A stretch of DNA of 64,000 nt from Bryum argenteum. Its lineage: Eukaryota; Streptophyta; Bryopsida; Bryales; Bryaceae. Both the position numbers and the translations under genes were made by a program. The notes under the pieces are model-generated. The model did no database searches. It was not told the origin of the DNA and saw only the letters and a program-made list of their open reading frames with translations. The stretch's first letter is position 1. Each line of letters starts with the position of its first letter. Shown piece by piece: positions 36,542 through 48,059 of this stretch. Where the stretch lies: positions 10,085,001-10,149,000 of the forward strand of contig CM073325.1 of assembly GCA_037043015.1 (NCBI GenBank), in the 5' to 3' direction.

Positions 36542-36935
36542 CACTATTTGCCTTAACTAATAGACTAGTATGTCCTCGCAGCATTGCCACATCTACTTGA
36601 ATAATTTTATCGAGCCCTTCTAATTTTTTCTACTAGATTTATAATCAGGCCATTCTTGTAATTTTCAGTGACTTGGAGGCCAAATCACTTGGAAATTCAA
36701 TATCCCATGATTTGTTGCCTCAATTCGCAATCTGATTGTTTCCACAACTTTACAAAATAACATACTTTTAAGAACACTTCATGCGCCCTTATCTGACTAG
36801 CCATGGGCGAGATCATATTGTCACATCCAAAACAAAACAAACAAACTATTTGCCTCAAGTAACAGAGTAGTATGCCCTTGCGGCGTTGCCACACTTATTT
36901 AGATTCTTTTGAATTCTTTGACAACGCCCCTCAAC
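35935..36935. repeat. Tandem array of ~305-bp units, 3.2 copies
   Basis: Each unit starts near AGTATGTCC...GCGTTGCCACA (35942, 36257, 36567 and 36868; spacing 315, 310 and 301) and contains a GTTGACCCAATCTGCAATTTG-like stretch and a TTCCAACGACACCTCATGC-like stretch. The third unit is preceded by a run of 29 A at 36511-36539. Units are well diverged from each other. No coding capacity. Confidence 0.75.
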
Positions 36936-37029
36936 TTCCATGCCGATGAACTTCCATGCCGATGATGATATGTTTGTGAATTGCAAACTTAAGGAAATGT
37001 ACTGCTCGATCTGGAGAAGCACAGATCCG

Positions 37030-37706
37030 AGGTACCATCGATATCCTCATCCATTTCTTCGGGGAGCTTGTTTATCCCGATCCTACAGTCGAGGTCCACA
37101 CGGTCATGCTTCTATATAAAGTCAACATCTCATGTTCAAGTCAGGGGCAGATCATCTATTGCTGCAGCCAAGGTCAATAGCAACTGGTATACTCAGGAAT
37201 TCGATAGGATGTGAATCTTTTGATATTCCCGTTTTTCATGCAGAATGTGCAGGTCGATCACAGGCCTGTCATGATTGTGAAGAGACTCTTTGTTTATTCA
37301 TTCTTAGTTTTCCCGCCCTGATTGCTTTGATTCCCGCTCTCCCATGTTCAAATAGCTTTCCAGTCACATCAAGCTGTGAAGCGAGGTCAGGATAGTTTGT
37401 AGAGCCTCGTATCGAGTATTCATTTCATAGGAACATTTTGCACACCTGTTCTTCTTGTCGTAAGTTGCTTTTTCTTCAGGAGGTAATTTCTTCCACTTGC
37501 AACCTTAACTGACTCCATGAGATGATTCTGCGGACTCTGCGAATGCAAATACAATCTGTGGCCCCCGATCGAGACTTGGTCTGCACGTTCTTTTTAATTG
37601 ATGGATTTTTGCTTTTGATTAAGAATCGAGGAACAATTTCGGAGCAACAATCTGTGACCGCCGACAATTTGTCTGCACGTTCATTCTTAATTAAGAATCG
37701 AGGATC
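37030..37706 (+). other. 5' part of RING-CH duplication unit 1
   Basis: This stretch is repeated upstream of the other units: the GATCCTACAGTCGAGG block recurs at about 40040 and 41875, and the AATTTCTTCC(A/T)CTTGCAACC block at about 40440 and 47830. It probably contains promoter and 5' leader. Confidence 0.55.
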
Positions 37707-39114
37707 ATGGACCCGGAGCCGAATCGAGAGTCGACGATGGACGAAAGGGCCCTTGCTAACGATTTACAGACAGCAGACGTGGTCGAAACCTCAAATACCA
37801 GAGACGATGGTGAGGAGGGTCCAGAAGAAGAAAACCTGCCAGATTCCGACCAGAACTTTACGCTTGTACAAGAGGGGGACTGCAGGTGCTTTTACATTCT
37901 CGTGGTGCACTGATAAAGCCGAAGGATAATGTGCAGTTGTGTCGAAATCAGCAGAGACGCTAGTTCTTATTATCTGCATTTGGTATATTTATCTCCTTTG
38001 ACCTTGTTAACATCGGTATTTTATTGTATTTGTGTTATGTTCGATCGTTTCGTTACAGAATTTGTTTCGATCCGGCGAAAGCAGCACTTCCCATTATTGA
38101 AGTCGGTTGCCAATGCAAGAATGAGTCCCGCTATGGACATCAATCATGCCTCACGAGGTGGTTTGTAGGACAACTGAACAGATGTGGAACTTCGGATTGT
38201 GAAGTATGCAGGTAACATGCTTGACAAAGATGCTCTCTCACTAAAGTTGGAATTCTAAAGCCTTCTTAAATACCTGGGCAATCTTGTCGTGAACAACCTT
38301 CATCAGCGATTCGACGATGATGAATTGATGATGAAGAATTGCGGGCACCTGTTGTAGGAGTTCACTGGGAACACATCTTGAGACAATTGTAAGGACGACA
38401 TTCGAGGAAGCATCTCAGGCTCGAGTCGTTCGGTCGATACTAATCTTGGTTGAGCTTCCAATCGAGGAACTAGATCGTCTGCAAGTGCCAATCGACACTC
38501 CAAACTTCTATCAGCTTCCGCGAGCGAGAAGGCGGGCTTTGATTGCTTCTATGAATAGGCAAGAGGAATTACATCTCCGTGGTGGGACTCGTCTGATTAT
38601 TGCAAATCATGTATTTGCATACTTTCTTCCTGATAATGCTGGAACGTCAGTCTCGGTGCACTTTCTTGTTGATCATGCTGAAAGCCAAGCTAGTGCCCGT
38701 GAGGCTGCCGAGCTAATGGCTCGAGTCCTTTCTGGATCAGTGGAGCTCGTAGCTCAGTTTCCGAATGACGAAATCGGAGACATGCACGATACTCTCGGGG
38801 ATTTAAATAGCCCTGCACAGTGGGATAGGCACGTCGAATCAATCGGTGTGGACCATTTAATGCCTTCAGGTGATCAGCTTGAGAACCGGCTCAACGAGTT
38901 TTCTGAATCTTTCGACCTCCTTCCGGCAAATGCGGCAAATGCAAGTGAGGCTACGAGTGAAGCCATGCTAACCGAGTTTGTGCCACATTCTATGACTGTC
39001 GACCCATCATCTGATGAGGATATTCGCAGAGACGCTGATGAGCGCAGAGTTCGTAGTCCTAGACAGTGGACATATGGCAGGTTTCGGACATATTTGCTTC
39101 GCGACATTCCTTGA
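37707..39114 (+). CDS. RING-CH (MARCH-type) E3 ligase-like protein, intact copy
   Basis: Three exons (37707-37885, 38059-38211, 38337-39114) join in phase to give 369 aa. Residues ~58-110 form a complete C4HC3 RING-CH finger: CRIC, then GCQC, GHQSC and CEVC, with family-typical spacing (C-x2-C-x14-C-x-C-x7-H-x2-C-x16-C-x2-C). RING-CH proteins recruit E2 enzymes and act as ubiquitin ligases. The N-terminal ~57 residues are acidic. The ~260-residue C-terminal part (VELPIEELDRLQVPIDTP, MNRQEELHLRGGTR, MPSGDQLENRLNEFS, YGRFRTYLLRDIP) is not recognised. No clear membrane segment is seen, unlike many MARCH proteins. Exon 3 uses an AAG/A acceptor that I inferred from the long open frame. Confidence 0.75.
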
Positions 39115-40590
39115 TCGATTGGGACTATTGTGCTACATTTTTGTAGTTGATTGATTTGAAACTGTGATTTGTTCAGTTTATACTGGCTAGATTTTTGTGA
39201 GGATTGAAGATGGAAGTCCTTGGAAACCACATGACAAACTTTGCAATCGAAAGTTGTCTGATATGACAGTCTTGAATAGGATGCTGATTGTCACTCTCGG
39301 GGTAGCAAAGCTTAGTCGAAAGCTGCCTTCAATAAACGCTACAACTCGAGTCATCTCGGAGCAACGCACCATGACATTCATGGCACCCACTCTTCATATT
39401 CACAATTTACAATGTTCGTCTTAGCCGACTGGTTTCATGCATCGGTTCGTCCGTAGCACCAGTAATTCTTCTCAGTACTTGTTAATTTCATTACACGATC
39501 CTGCATTTGATCAAGAATGATGTGCATCGCGGTTTTGAGCGTTAAGGATTAGTTTTATTGGCAGGCTTCGAATGCACACGTATTTATATACTCTTAAGTT
39601 TTCTGCAAAATGCCGCAACGATTCGCTGTGCGTGCTCTAGAGTCTGGTTTGCGTTACTATACTACCAAATCGGTTTGAGCTGGAAGGAATCATTATCGTG
39701 ATCAGACGCTTCATTTCCAATCCTTGTCAAACGGTGATTTACATCATCACGATGTCGTGTATCTTCAGGATCATAATGAATTCAGGCTCTAAGAAACAGG
39801 CGACTATGTTCTAGATTGCGCAAGAGTCATTATGAAGTGCTTTTCGTTCAATAATGATATAGAAACTGACTTCATCAATTGGTGTGGTTGCTTGGAGTCA
39901 AAATTCAAGCGGATGATGTCAATTTTTTCAACTCCGAAGGCGACGCGCTGCTCGATCTTGAGGTATATTGATGTTTCAGTTGCCAGCGTCCTTTCGAGGC
40001 TCAGATACGTCCTAATCCATTCTGGCGGGGCGCTTAATTACCCCGATCCTACAGTCGAGGCCCACATGGGCCTGTCTATACAAAGAGTCAACACCTCAGG
40101 TTCAAGTCAGGGCAGATCAAGCGTTGCTGCAGCAGAGAGGTCAATAGCAACTGGCATCAGGAGTTCGATGTTAGCATTTCGATACACCCGGTCACGAAGG
40201 CAGGTCACGCATGTGAGGAGGGTTTAGTTTTTCATACTTCCGTCTAAGGGAAGTTATTACCTCGCTCAAATTAGTTTCCCGCTCTCTCATGTTCAAACAG
40301 CTTTTGAGTCACATCAAGGTGTGGAAAGAGGTCACGACAGTTTGTTAAGCCTAGGTAGTATTGAGAATTCATTCCTTCGAGGACCCGTAGGAACTTTTGG
40401 CACATCGGTTCTTCTTGTTGTTGCTATTACTGAGGTGATTTCTTCCTCTTGCAACCTTGACCGATTCCATGAGATTCAGAATTCTACGAATGCATATATA
40501 ATTTCGGAGCATCAATCGAAACCGCCGAAATTTTGTCTGCACGTTCATTCTTATTTGATGTATTTCTGTTTCTTATGTGTATCAGGGTTC
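39115..40590. other. Spacer between RING-CH units 1 and 2
   Basis: No gene. From about 40020 the 5' part of unit 2 repeats the sequence found at 37060-37290 and 37380-37500. A 131-codon frame at 39832-40227 lies partly in this repeated leader and is not considered a gene. Confidence 0.45.
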
Positions 40591-41675
40591 ATGGACCCGG
40601 AGCTAAAGCGGGAGTCGAGGATGGACGAAAGGGCCCTTGCTATCGATCTGCAGACAGCGGACTTGGTTGAAGCCTCAATTATCAGAAGCGGTGATGAGGA
40701 GGGTCAAGAGGATGAAATTGGTCTGCCAGCATCCGACCGGACTTTTACGCTTCTACAAGACGGGGACAGCAGGTGCTTATAGATTTTCTTGGTGCACTGA
40801 TTGAGCCATAATTTTGGACATGGAACTTCTGATTGTGAAGTATGCTCTCTCACTTATTTTGAAATTCTAAACCCTTCTTAGATACCTGTAGTTCAATTTT
40901 TTCGTGATTGGCCATCATCAGCGATCTGACAATGATGAATTGATGATGGTGATGGATTGCGGGCACCTGTTGAAGGGATTCATTGGGAACACATCCTGAG
41001 ACAATTGTAAGGACGAGCTTGGAGAAAGCATCTCAGGCTCGAGTCCTTCGGCCGATACTACTCTTGCTTCAGCTTCCAGTCGAGGAACTAGGTCTTCTGC
41101 AAGTGGATGTCGACACTCCACCCTTCCACGATCTTACGCCAGCGACAAGGCAGTTTGTGATTGCTTCCATGGATAGGCAAGAAGTAATGCATCTACGTGG
41201 TGAGACTCGTCAGAGTACTGCAAATCATATAATGGCGTACTTTCTTGCTGTTATTGCCGAAGGGCCACTCTCCTTGCACGAGATCCAAGCTAGTGTCCGT
41301 GAGGCTGCCGAGCTTCGCGATCGAGTTCTGGCTGGATCAGTGCAGCTCGTGACTTTCGTAGGGAGAGGCATGCACGATAATGTCATGGAATTAGGGGACT
41401 ATGCGCAGTGGGATGGGCGGATCGAACAATACGGTGTGAAGCGGATAATGCCTTCAGGTGATCAGCTTGAGAACCGGCTCAACGAGTTTTCTGCGTATGT
41501 CGAGCACCTTGCAGCAAATGCGAGTGAGGGTACGAGTGAAGCCATGCTATTCAAGTTTGTGCCGCATTCTATGACTGTCGAACCATTCTCTGAAGAGGAT
41601 TATCGCACAGCTCCTGGTCTAAGAAAGTGCACATATGGCAGGTTTCGGGCTTTTTTGCTTCGCGATATTCCTTGA
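40591..41675 (+). pseudogene. RING-CH family copy that lost its RING exon
   Basis: Exon 1 is present (40591-40772, starting MDPELKRESRMDERALA), but its last cysteine codon, the first zinc ligand, is AGC (Ser): DGDSR instead of EGDCR. The RING exon is missing; only a short piece of its end remains near 40812-40845 (GGACATGGAACTTCTGATTGTGAAGTATG cut before the CAG/GT). The third-exon frame has a TGA where copy 1 reads Cys-Cys. A clean 230-codon frame at 40983-41675 still encodes the C-terminal domain, ending FLLRDIP. It is either a pseudogene or a RING-less derivative. Confidence 0.7.
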
Positions 41676-42082
41676 TCGATTGAGAGTATCGTGTGTTTCA
41701 TTCGTGTAGTCGATTGGAAATGTGATTTGTTCAGTTTGTTGTTGGTACTGGCTAATATTTTTGAGAGGATCAAAGATGGTCCAAGTCCTTGAAAACCACA
41801 TGAGCTTAGACCTTCCGAGGTGCTTAGATATCCTCAATCATCCATATCCTCGGGACTCTTCTTTATCCCTATCCTACTGTCGAGGTCCACATGGTCGTGG
41901 TTTTAAGTAAAGCCAACACCTCATTTTCAAGCGAGGGTAGGTCATCTGTTGATAGAACATAGGTTAGTAAAAAGTAGAAACTGGCACAAGCTCGACGTGA
42001 GATTATTGATTTTCCCATTTTTTATGCATTACTTGATGTTAAGTTAAGACAAGTTCCAAAGACAGGTCATGCGAAGAGCCTA
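41676..42082. other. Downstream part of unit 2 and start of unit 3
   Basis: It repeats the region after copy 1 (CTGGCTA.ATTTTTG, AAGATGG.AAGTCCTTG) and then the GATCCTAC.GTCGAGG leader block at about 41870-41950. No gene. Confidence 0.45.
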
Positions 42083-42328
42083 AAACCCCAAATCCGTTAA
42101 AATGACATTATTCCGACCGGTAAATTGGTACACCTCAACTTTCTGAACTATAGTTCAAAAACCATGTGATATAACAGAATTTTAAGGTGATATTAGGGAA
42201 AATGAGTGACAATGTATATAAAGAAGTGATATTACAAAAAAACTGTGATATTACAGAATATACCATTTTATATGTAAGATGGCACAAAATGGCACATGGC
42301 ATAGTGCCATTTTAACGGAATTGGGGTT
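42083..42328. mobile_element. 246-bp MITE-like element
   Basis: AAACCCCAAATCCGTTAAAA at the left is matched at the right by the reverse complement of TTTTAACGGAATTGGGGTT (one or two mismatches). CTA flanks both sides (42080-42082 and 42329-42331), a possible 3-bp target duplication as in PIF/Harbinger elements. The interior is AT-rich with repeated GTGATATTACA. No coding capacity. Confidence 0.65.
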
Positions 42329-42331
42329 CTA

Positions 42332-43425
42332 ATTAATATAGAGTGCTCAAAATCTGTCACTCAGGCGTAAGGAACTGTTCGGTAGCTCTATTCACGCATG
42401 AGAGACCTTGGAGCTTCATCTTCATCTTTTGTACATTTGATATTGAACAGTTTTTCGTATTATTACAGCTTTCACTTCAAACATTCATGACAAATCGAAG
42501 ATCGATTCACGAGTTTTGCTTTAATTACTTCAAGCTAGAATTACCGCATACTTTGTATTGAAGAATAAAATCAAGCTACAGTACTGACATACTGAATGCA
42601 TACATCAGCATACACAAAAACCAGGAAACAGATTCTCACACACTTTGCAAGCAATCTCCATGTATTACATAAGTGGTCACTACATACGCTCTGTACTAAT
42701 GCATAGTACCAGAGTTCACTGCATACTTAGACACCATAGCTGGAACACTAGCTAGACACAGCTCCGTCACTATTCACAGGACATACGCACTCACAGACAA
42801 AGATCAAAGATCCTGTGTCCAGTCCTATCAATCATTCCATGAGCGGGAACTTCTGATGATTGCTTGCACTCTCCTGTAACCGTAATCCTGAGCCACCAGT
42901 TTCAGCCACGTGTTGAGTCGAGTGTGCTGACATGGAATTCCATAAGATGCTGATATGGAATCCTCCAATACTTTGCCCATGTACCAAGATTGATTTTTGG
43001 TTCTCCTCCCAATGAGCTTGCCAATTTGAATCTTGAGAGGTATCGAGCACACTACCTTGATTTTCATTCCTCCGTCCAAGGATAGTTTTGATTATTTCAG
43101 ATCATTTTCCTGCCTTCTCACGGACAAATAATTTCCATTCACAACAAGCTGTGAAGAGAGGCCAGCACTTTTTTGAGCTAATTGAGTTTCTTTTTCCGTC
43201 GGTAGGAACTTTTCTCGCATCGGTTGTAGTTGTCGTTGCTTTCCATGAGGTGGAAATTTCCACTTACAATCTTAAAGGATCGTATCAGATACAGAATCGT
43301 GCGGAATGTAGTTGCAATCGTTACGACGTCGGAGTACCGATCTGTAACCTCCGAGACTTCGTCTGTGATCCTTATCTGATCATGGATCCGAGGGCAAATC
43401 GGATAAGGATCAAGAATCGAGGATC
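42332..43425. other. Spacer and 5' part of RING-CH unit 3
   Basis: From about 43080 the sequence repeats the leader of the other units (TAGGAACTTTT.GCATCGGTT, GAGGTGGAAATTTCCAC). Before that no gene or ordered repeat is seen. Confidence 0.4.
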
Positions 43426-44150
43426 ATGGACCCGAGGGCGAATCGGGGGTCGATCGTCAGTGCCCTTGCTAACGATCCGCAGACAGCGGCCATGGCGGGA
43501 ACCTCGAATTCCACAGGCGATGACGAGCAGGGTCAAAAAGAAGAAAGCTCGCCAAACTCCAGCCACAACTCCTCGCTATTAGAAATGGGATATTGCGGGT
43601 CTTTTTAACTTCTTACTAGTGCACCGATCGAGCCCATCGATCATGTGGAATAATGTCGATATCAGCAGAATTGCTAGTTTGAGTTGTCTGTAATGCATAG
43701 AATGGCATACTTTCTTGCTATTATTGGTGAACGGCCACTCTCGGTACACGAGATCTAAGCTAACGTCCGTGAGGCTGCTCAGCTTCGTGAACTAAGCAGT
43801 GGCGGATAGTGAAACTCGTGGATCTCTTCCCATATGACAAGAAGCAGGAGACAAATGCAAATGCCGTAGAGGAAGACAGAGATGGGAGTGACGATGAGAA
43901 AACTCTGAATTTCAGTGACTCACAATGAGTCACACACAGCTGAAATTGACGAAGACTCAGAAGTTGATCGATGACATCATGACATTTTATGCATACTTGG
44001 ATAGTTGGATTGGCGCGTCGAACAAATCGATGTGAGCCCTGTAATGCCTTCACGTGATCAGTTCGAGAACCAGCTTAACAAAATTTGTGCGCATGGTAAC
44101 CTCATTGCCGCAGGTGCAAGTGATCCTACCAGTAAATCCATTCTATAGAA
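43426..44150 (+). pseudogene. Degenerate RING-CH family copy
   Basis: MDPRANRGSIVSALANDPQT at 43426 corresponds to the N-terminus of copy 1, after a partial duplication of the same start at 43382. The RING exon is absent. Shuffled and frameshifted remains of the C-terminal domain continue to about 44150, including CAGCTTCGTGA, ATGCCTTCACGTGATCAG and GAGAACCAGCTTAAC pieces that match the MPSGDQLENRLNE region. Confidence 0.7.
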
Positions 44151-44158
44151 GTTCGTTC

Positions 44159-44460
44159 GGTGACTATCGATGACTATCGTTCTGTGAATATCGATGACTA
44201 TCGTTCTGTGACTATCGATGACTATCATCGAACGATTCGATGACTATGGAACGATTGGATGACTATCGAATGATTGGATGACTATGGATTGATTCGATGA
44301 CTATGTATTGATTTGATGACTATGTATTGATTTGATGATGATTATGGAACGAGTATCTATGGGGAATAATCTATGTAGATAATTTATGGAGGAAAATCTA
44401 TGTAGGATAATCTGTGGAAGATAATTTTATGTAGGATAATCTATAGAGGATAATCTAAGG
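44159..44460 (+). repeat. Minisatellite of GATGACTATCGTTC-type units
   Basis: Short units built on TCGATGACTATCGTTCTGTG, then GATTGGATGACTATGG, then TGATTTGATGACTATGTAT grade into TCTATGTAGGATAATC units. The units change progressively from left to right. It lies at the decayed end of RING-CH copy 3. Confidence 0.75.
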
Positions 44461-44627
44461 GTTGGTGGTCCTTAAGACCTTAACTGTGAATGTACAATAT
44501 ATGGCACGTTTTGGTTGTTTTTGCTTTGCGATATTGCTTGATTGTTTGAGACAGTTGTGCACAACATTCACCCTTTCTAGAAAATCGTACACTATAAATT
44601 ATTGTTACTGGAGTGATTGAAAAGATA

Positions 44628-46219
44628 CAGTGACCTTCAAAAGTGTCCCAATGTTTATAATTTGAAAGTTTTGTGAGTCACCACATAGTGATTGCATGCT
44701 AGACTGACATGGCATCAATTTAGTTACATACTATCATTAGTAAGGTAATCAAGGAGCAAGGCTTACCACTTGTCTCTACATGTATGTGCATGAATTGAAG
44801 CTTCAGATATTTTCTCTTCATTGGGTGAATCTTGTATGAGTGAATCTTGTATGCATAGCAAGTGAAGTGTACATGCATTGTGAATTGCTTGGTTTGTGTT
44901 CTGTTGTGTGTATTTGTTCTTCTTGCGTCATATATTTGTTTCTTTCGTGTTTAGCTTCACAAGTGAAAATGGTGAGACCATTGTCCCAGGGGAAGCAACA
45001 AGGTATACTCTCTTTGCTTCAAAAAGGTTGTAGTGTGAGAGAGATAGCAAATTCTTTGCATGTTGGTAAATCAAGTGTACAGAGGTTCCGTAAGAAGCAT
45101 TTTCCAGATGCAAAGCTTTTAGTTGGAGGTAGACCACGCAAGTTGACAAGTGCAATGGAGCGGTCTTGTGTAACTAGTATAACAAGAGGGAAGGTGTCTA
45201 CTGCAAGAGAAGCTACTAAACATGTGCAAGAAGTTTTTGGAGTACAAGTCAGTGAAGTTACTGTACGCCGTGGACTTTGTAGAGCAGGTGTGCAATCGCA
45301 TGTGAAAGAAAAGAAACCACATTTGTCACGCAGTAATATTAGGGCTCGCTTAGAATTTGCCAGAAAGTATCAGCACTATACTATTGATGACTGGAGTCAC
45401 GTGATATTCTCAGATGAGACTAAAATTAACAGATTTTCTTCAGATGGGAGAGTTTGGTGTTGGGTTCGTGATCTACACAGGAACTTTCAGAGCGGACCGT
45501 TATTCCGACTGTTAAGCATGGTGGTGGTTCTGTGATGATATGGGGATGTATGTGTATACATGGACCTGGCATGATGTGTAGAATTGAAGGTCGCCTCAAT
45601 CAGCATGGTTATCAAAAAATCTTGGAGGAGCATCTCCATGGTACAATTCAAAAATATAATTCAGATCCATCGGGAGTCATATTTCAACAGGATAATGCAC
45701 CTATACATACCAGTAATAGTATGAAACAATGGTTTTCTAGGCAACCTTTTGGTGTCTTATCTTGGCCTGCTCAATCTCCAGATTTGAATCCTATAGAAAA
45801 TCTATGGGCAATTTTGAAAAGGAGATTGAATCGATATGACACACCACCAAAAGGGATACTTGAATTATGGTCTCGTGTGGAAGAAACCTTCCCTTCTATC
45901 ACTGTTGATGATTGCAAGAGACTTATAGAATCAATGCCCAGACGAATAGCAGCTGTATTAAAATCCAGAGGAAAATGGACAAAGTGGTGAGGAATTTCCA
46001 TGTTGGACGTTCAAAAGTGTACCAATGTACACAGTAGCTTTAAGTTTTTTTTCCTTTCTCATTGAGCGCTTCAATTTTGTTTGAATTTTTGTAATCAATT
46101 AGTACATTGTATGTACTATTTCAATAAATTTACTACATTCCATTCCATGAGTTTCTCTTACCTACATTATTTTTTGAATGTAACATGTACAAACATTGGG
46201 ATAGTTTTGAAGATCACTG
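44628..46219 (+). mobile_element. Tc1-like DNA transposon, 1592 bp
   Basis: The left end CAGTGACCTTCAAAAGTGTC and the right end, which reads CAGTGATCTTCAAAACTATC on the other strand, form inverted repeats of at least 32 bp with a few mismatches. TA lies immediately outside both (44626-44627 and 46220-46221). Length, TA target and transposase type all fit Tc1/mariner. It sits between RING-CH copies 3 and 4. Confidence 0.92.
44969..45990 (+). pseudogene. Tc1-family DD34E transposase with one frameshift
   Basis: MVRPLSQGKQQGILSLLQKG starts a helix-turn-helix pair (VREIANSLHVGKSSVQRFRK; GRPRK hook; a second HTH to about residue 110). The catalytic triad is complete: FSDETK, QQDNAPIH and NPIENLW, with 34 residues between the last Asp and Glu. 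A single-base change near 45485 shifts the frame; VKHGGGSVMIWGCM continues in the next frame to 45990. Apart from that shift no stop is seen, so the insertion may be fairly young. Confidence 0.88.
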
Positions 46220-46221
46220 TA

Positions 46222-47569
46222 TGAAGATTTCCTCCTTACTATGGCCAAAAATTTGTGTAATTATATCAATCTAATGTTTTAAGTTGAGAATCTGTTGAAA
46301 TCAAGAATCAAAGTTATACTACAATGATAGACTACAAAAAGTTCTCACATTTTACAAATCTCTGATACAGAAGAGGAAGAACAATGACACAATATGATAC
46401 TTAGGGTTTCGTAATTTGGATTCGTAATTTGGAATAATCCCTCAATATAGTACTTAGAGCTTCGTAATTTTCTTTTCTAATATCTTATGATCCCTCAATC
46501 TATTGGGCCTCATTCACTTTTTTATTCGTTAGCTTTGATTCATGAAATGTTGAAATCCTGCAAATGAATATAGATTTTAAGAAAAGGTTGTATTCTCAAA
46601 AATTGATAAAAGGCATTGTTGTTACGATAATTAATTATTTGTTGTTATTGTGATTAATTATATTATTATTTGTTGTTACTATGTTTAATTATTTGTCACT
46701 ACGGGCGCAAATTTGTTGAAATGAAAAGGTACAATGTGATATATTCACTTTTTTCTAGCTAAATTGAATAAGAACCAAAGATGGAAGTCCAAAATAAAGC
46801 TGTGGAAGTCCTTTTTCAAACAACATATATTTTCATAACCCCTAAAAGAGTAAAAGAATTTGTTCATCATTTGTGTAGAATTAGTGAAATATGAGTTATT
46901 TGAAGAATGACAATGCACTGAGAGTACAAAGTAGGACAAAGTAGTAGAAAAAAGTACACGGAGTACAAGCTCACCTTTGTAAAAATAACAATCAAAATTA
47001 TAATTATCCTAAAATTAACTAATTCACCACTGTGACACAGTGAGAGTGTGAGCAGCTCAGAAGTGACATATAAGGAAGAGTGCTAAAAAATGGCTCAAAT
47101 TTTAGATTTCCCAATCTGTAATAAAAAAATAATGGAAGTAATTTTCATGCATGGGGAAAGTACTAAGTGCTATGATAGTTATAGTAAATTCATGAATGAT
47201 ATTTGAACTCTTCTACAATGTGCTATGAATTTTTAAAAGTGATCTCATAGATGTTTCTGAAATGTTGCCCTAGATTTACAACCTATAATGTCCGCCGTGA
47301 GTACATGCTACTATTGAGTGAAGAAAATATTACATACCTCTGGGTGATACCGCTCCAGTTTTGAACACTCTCCCCTAGGTACTCCTCTCATGACTTTGTG
47401 AACAAGACATGAAGTGAATGGGAAAAACCCTCGGGGTACCTCAGAATCTAAAATTATTTAGATTCCTTGTTTTGATTGTCAGATAGCACAGTACCCACCT
47501 CTCAAAACGGAGAAATCCAGGCACAATAACAATAGCATCTCGAGTTCGAATGTGAGCCTCTTGGTATTC
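46222..47569. other. AT-rich intergenic region
   Basis: No gene. A short T/A-rich repetition (AATTATTTGTTGTTA) occurs at 46620-46700. Nothing else stands out. Confidence 0.45.
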
Positions 47570-48059
47570 TCGTTTTTCATGCACAACGTGGAATTCAGTC
47601 GCGAGGAGTTTCGTAGAAAGGCCATTCATTCTTCCGTCTAAGGGAAGTTCTACTATTTTCAAATCACTTTCCCGCTCTCTCATGTTCAAATAGCTTTCCA
47701 TTCACATTAAGCTGCGAAGAGATGTCAGGACAGTTTGTAGAGCCTGGTATTGATTCTTGATTTCTCCGTGGACCCCAAGGAACTATTAGCACATCGGTTC
47801 TTCTGGTCGTTCTTCTTCCCGAGGTAATTTCTTCCACTTGCAACGTTAACTGACTCCGCGTGTGAGACAATTCTGCGGATTCTGCGAATGCGAATACAAT
47901 CTGTGACCGCCGAGACTTTGTCTGCACGTTGTTTTTAATTGATGAATTTTTGCTTCTGGTTAAGAATCGAGGAACAATTTCGGAGCAACAATGTGTGACC
48001 GCCGGCACTTTGTCTGCACCGCTGCACGTTCATCCTTATTTGATTAAGAATCGAGGATC
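47570..48059 (+). other. 5' part of RING-CH duplication unit 4
   Basis: This is closely similar to 37380-37706 upstream of copy 1 (leader blocks, a pair of TTAAGAATCGAGGA repeats before the ATG). Presumed promoter and leader. Confidence 0.55.

Noticed and set aside
39832-40227. 131-codon frame upstream of RING-CH copy 2
   Set aside because: It spans duplicated leader sequence that is not open in the other units, so it is not a conserved gene.
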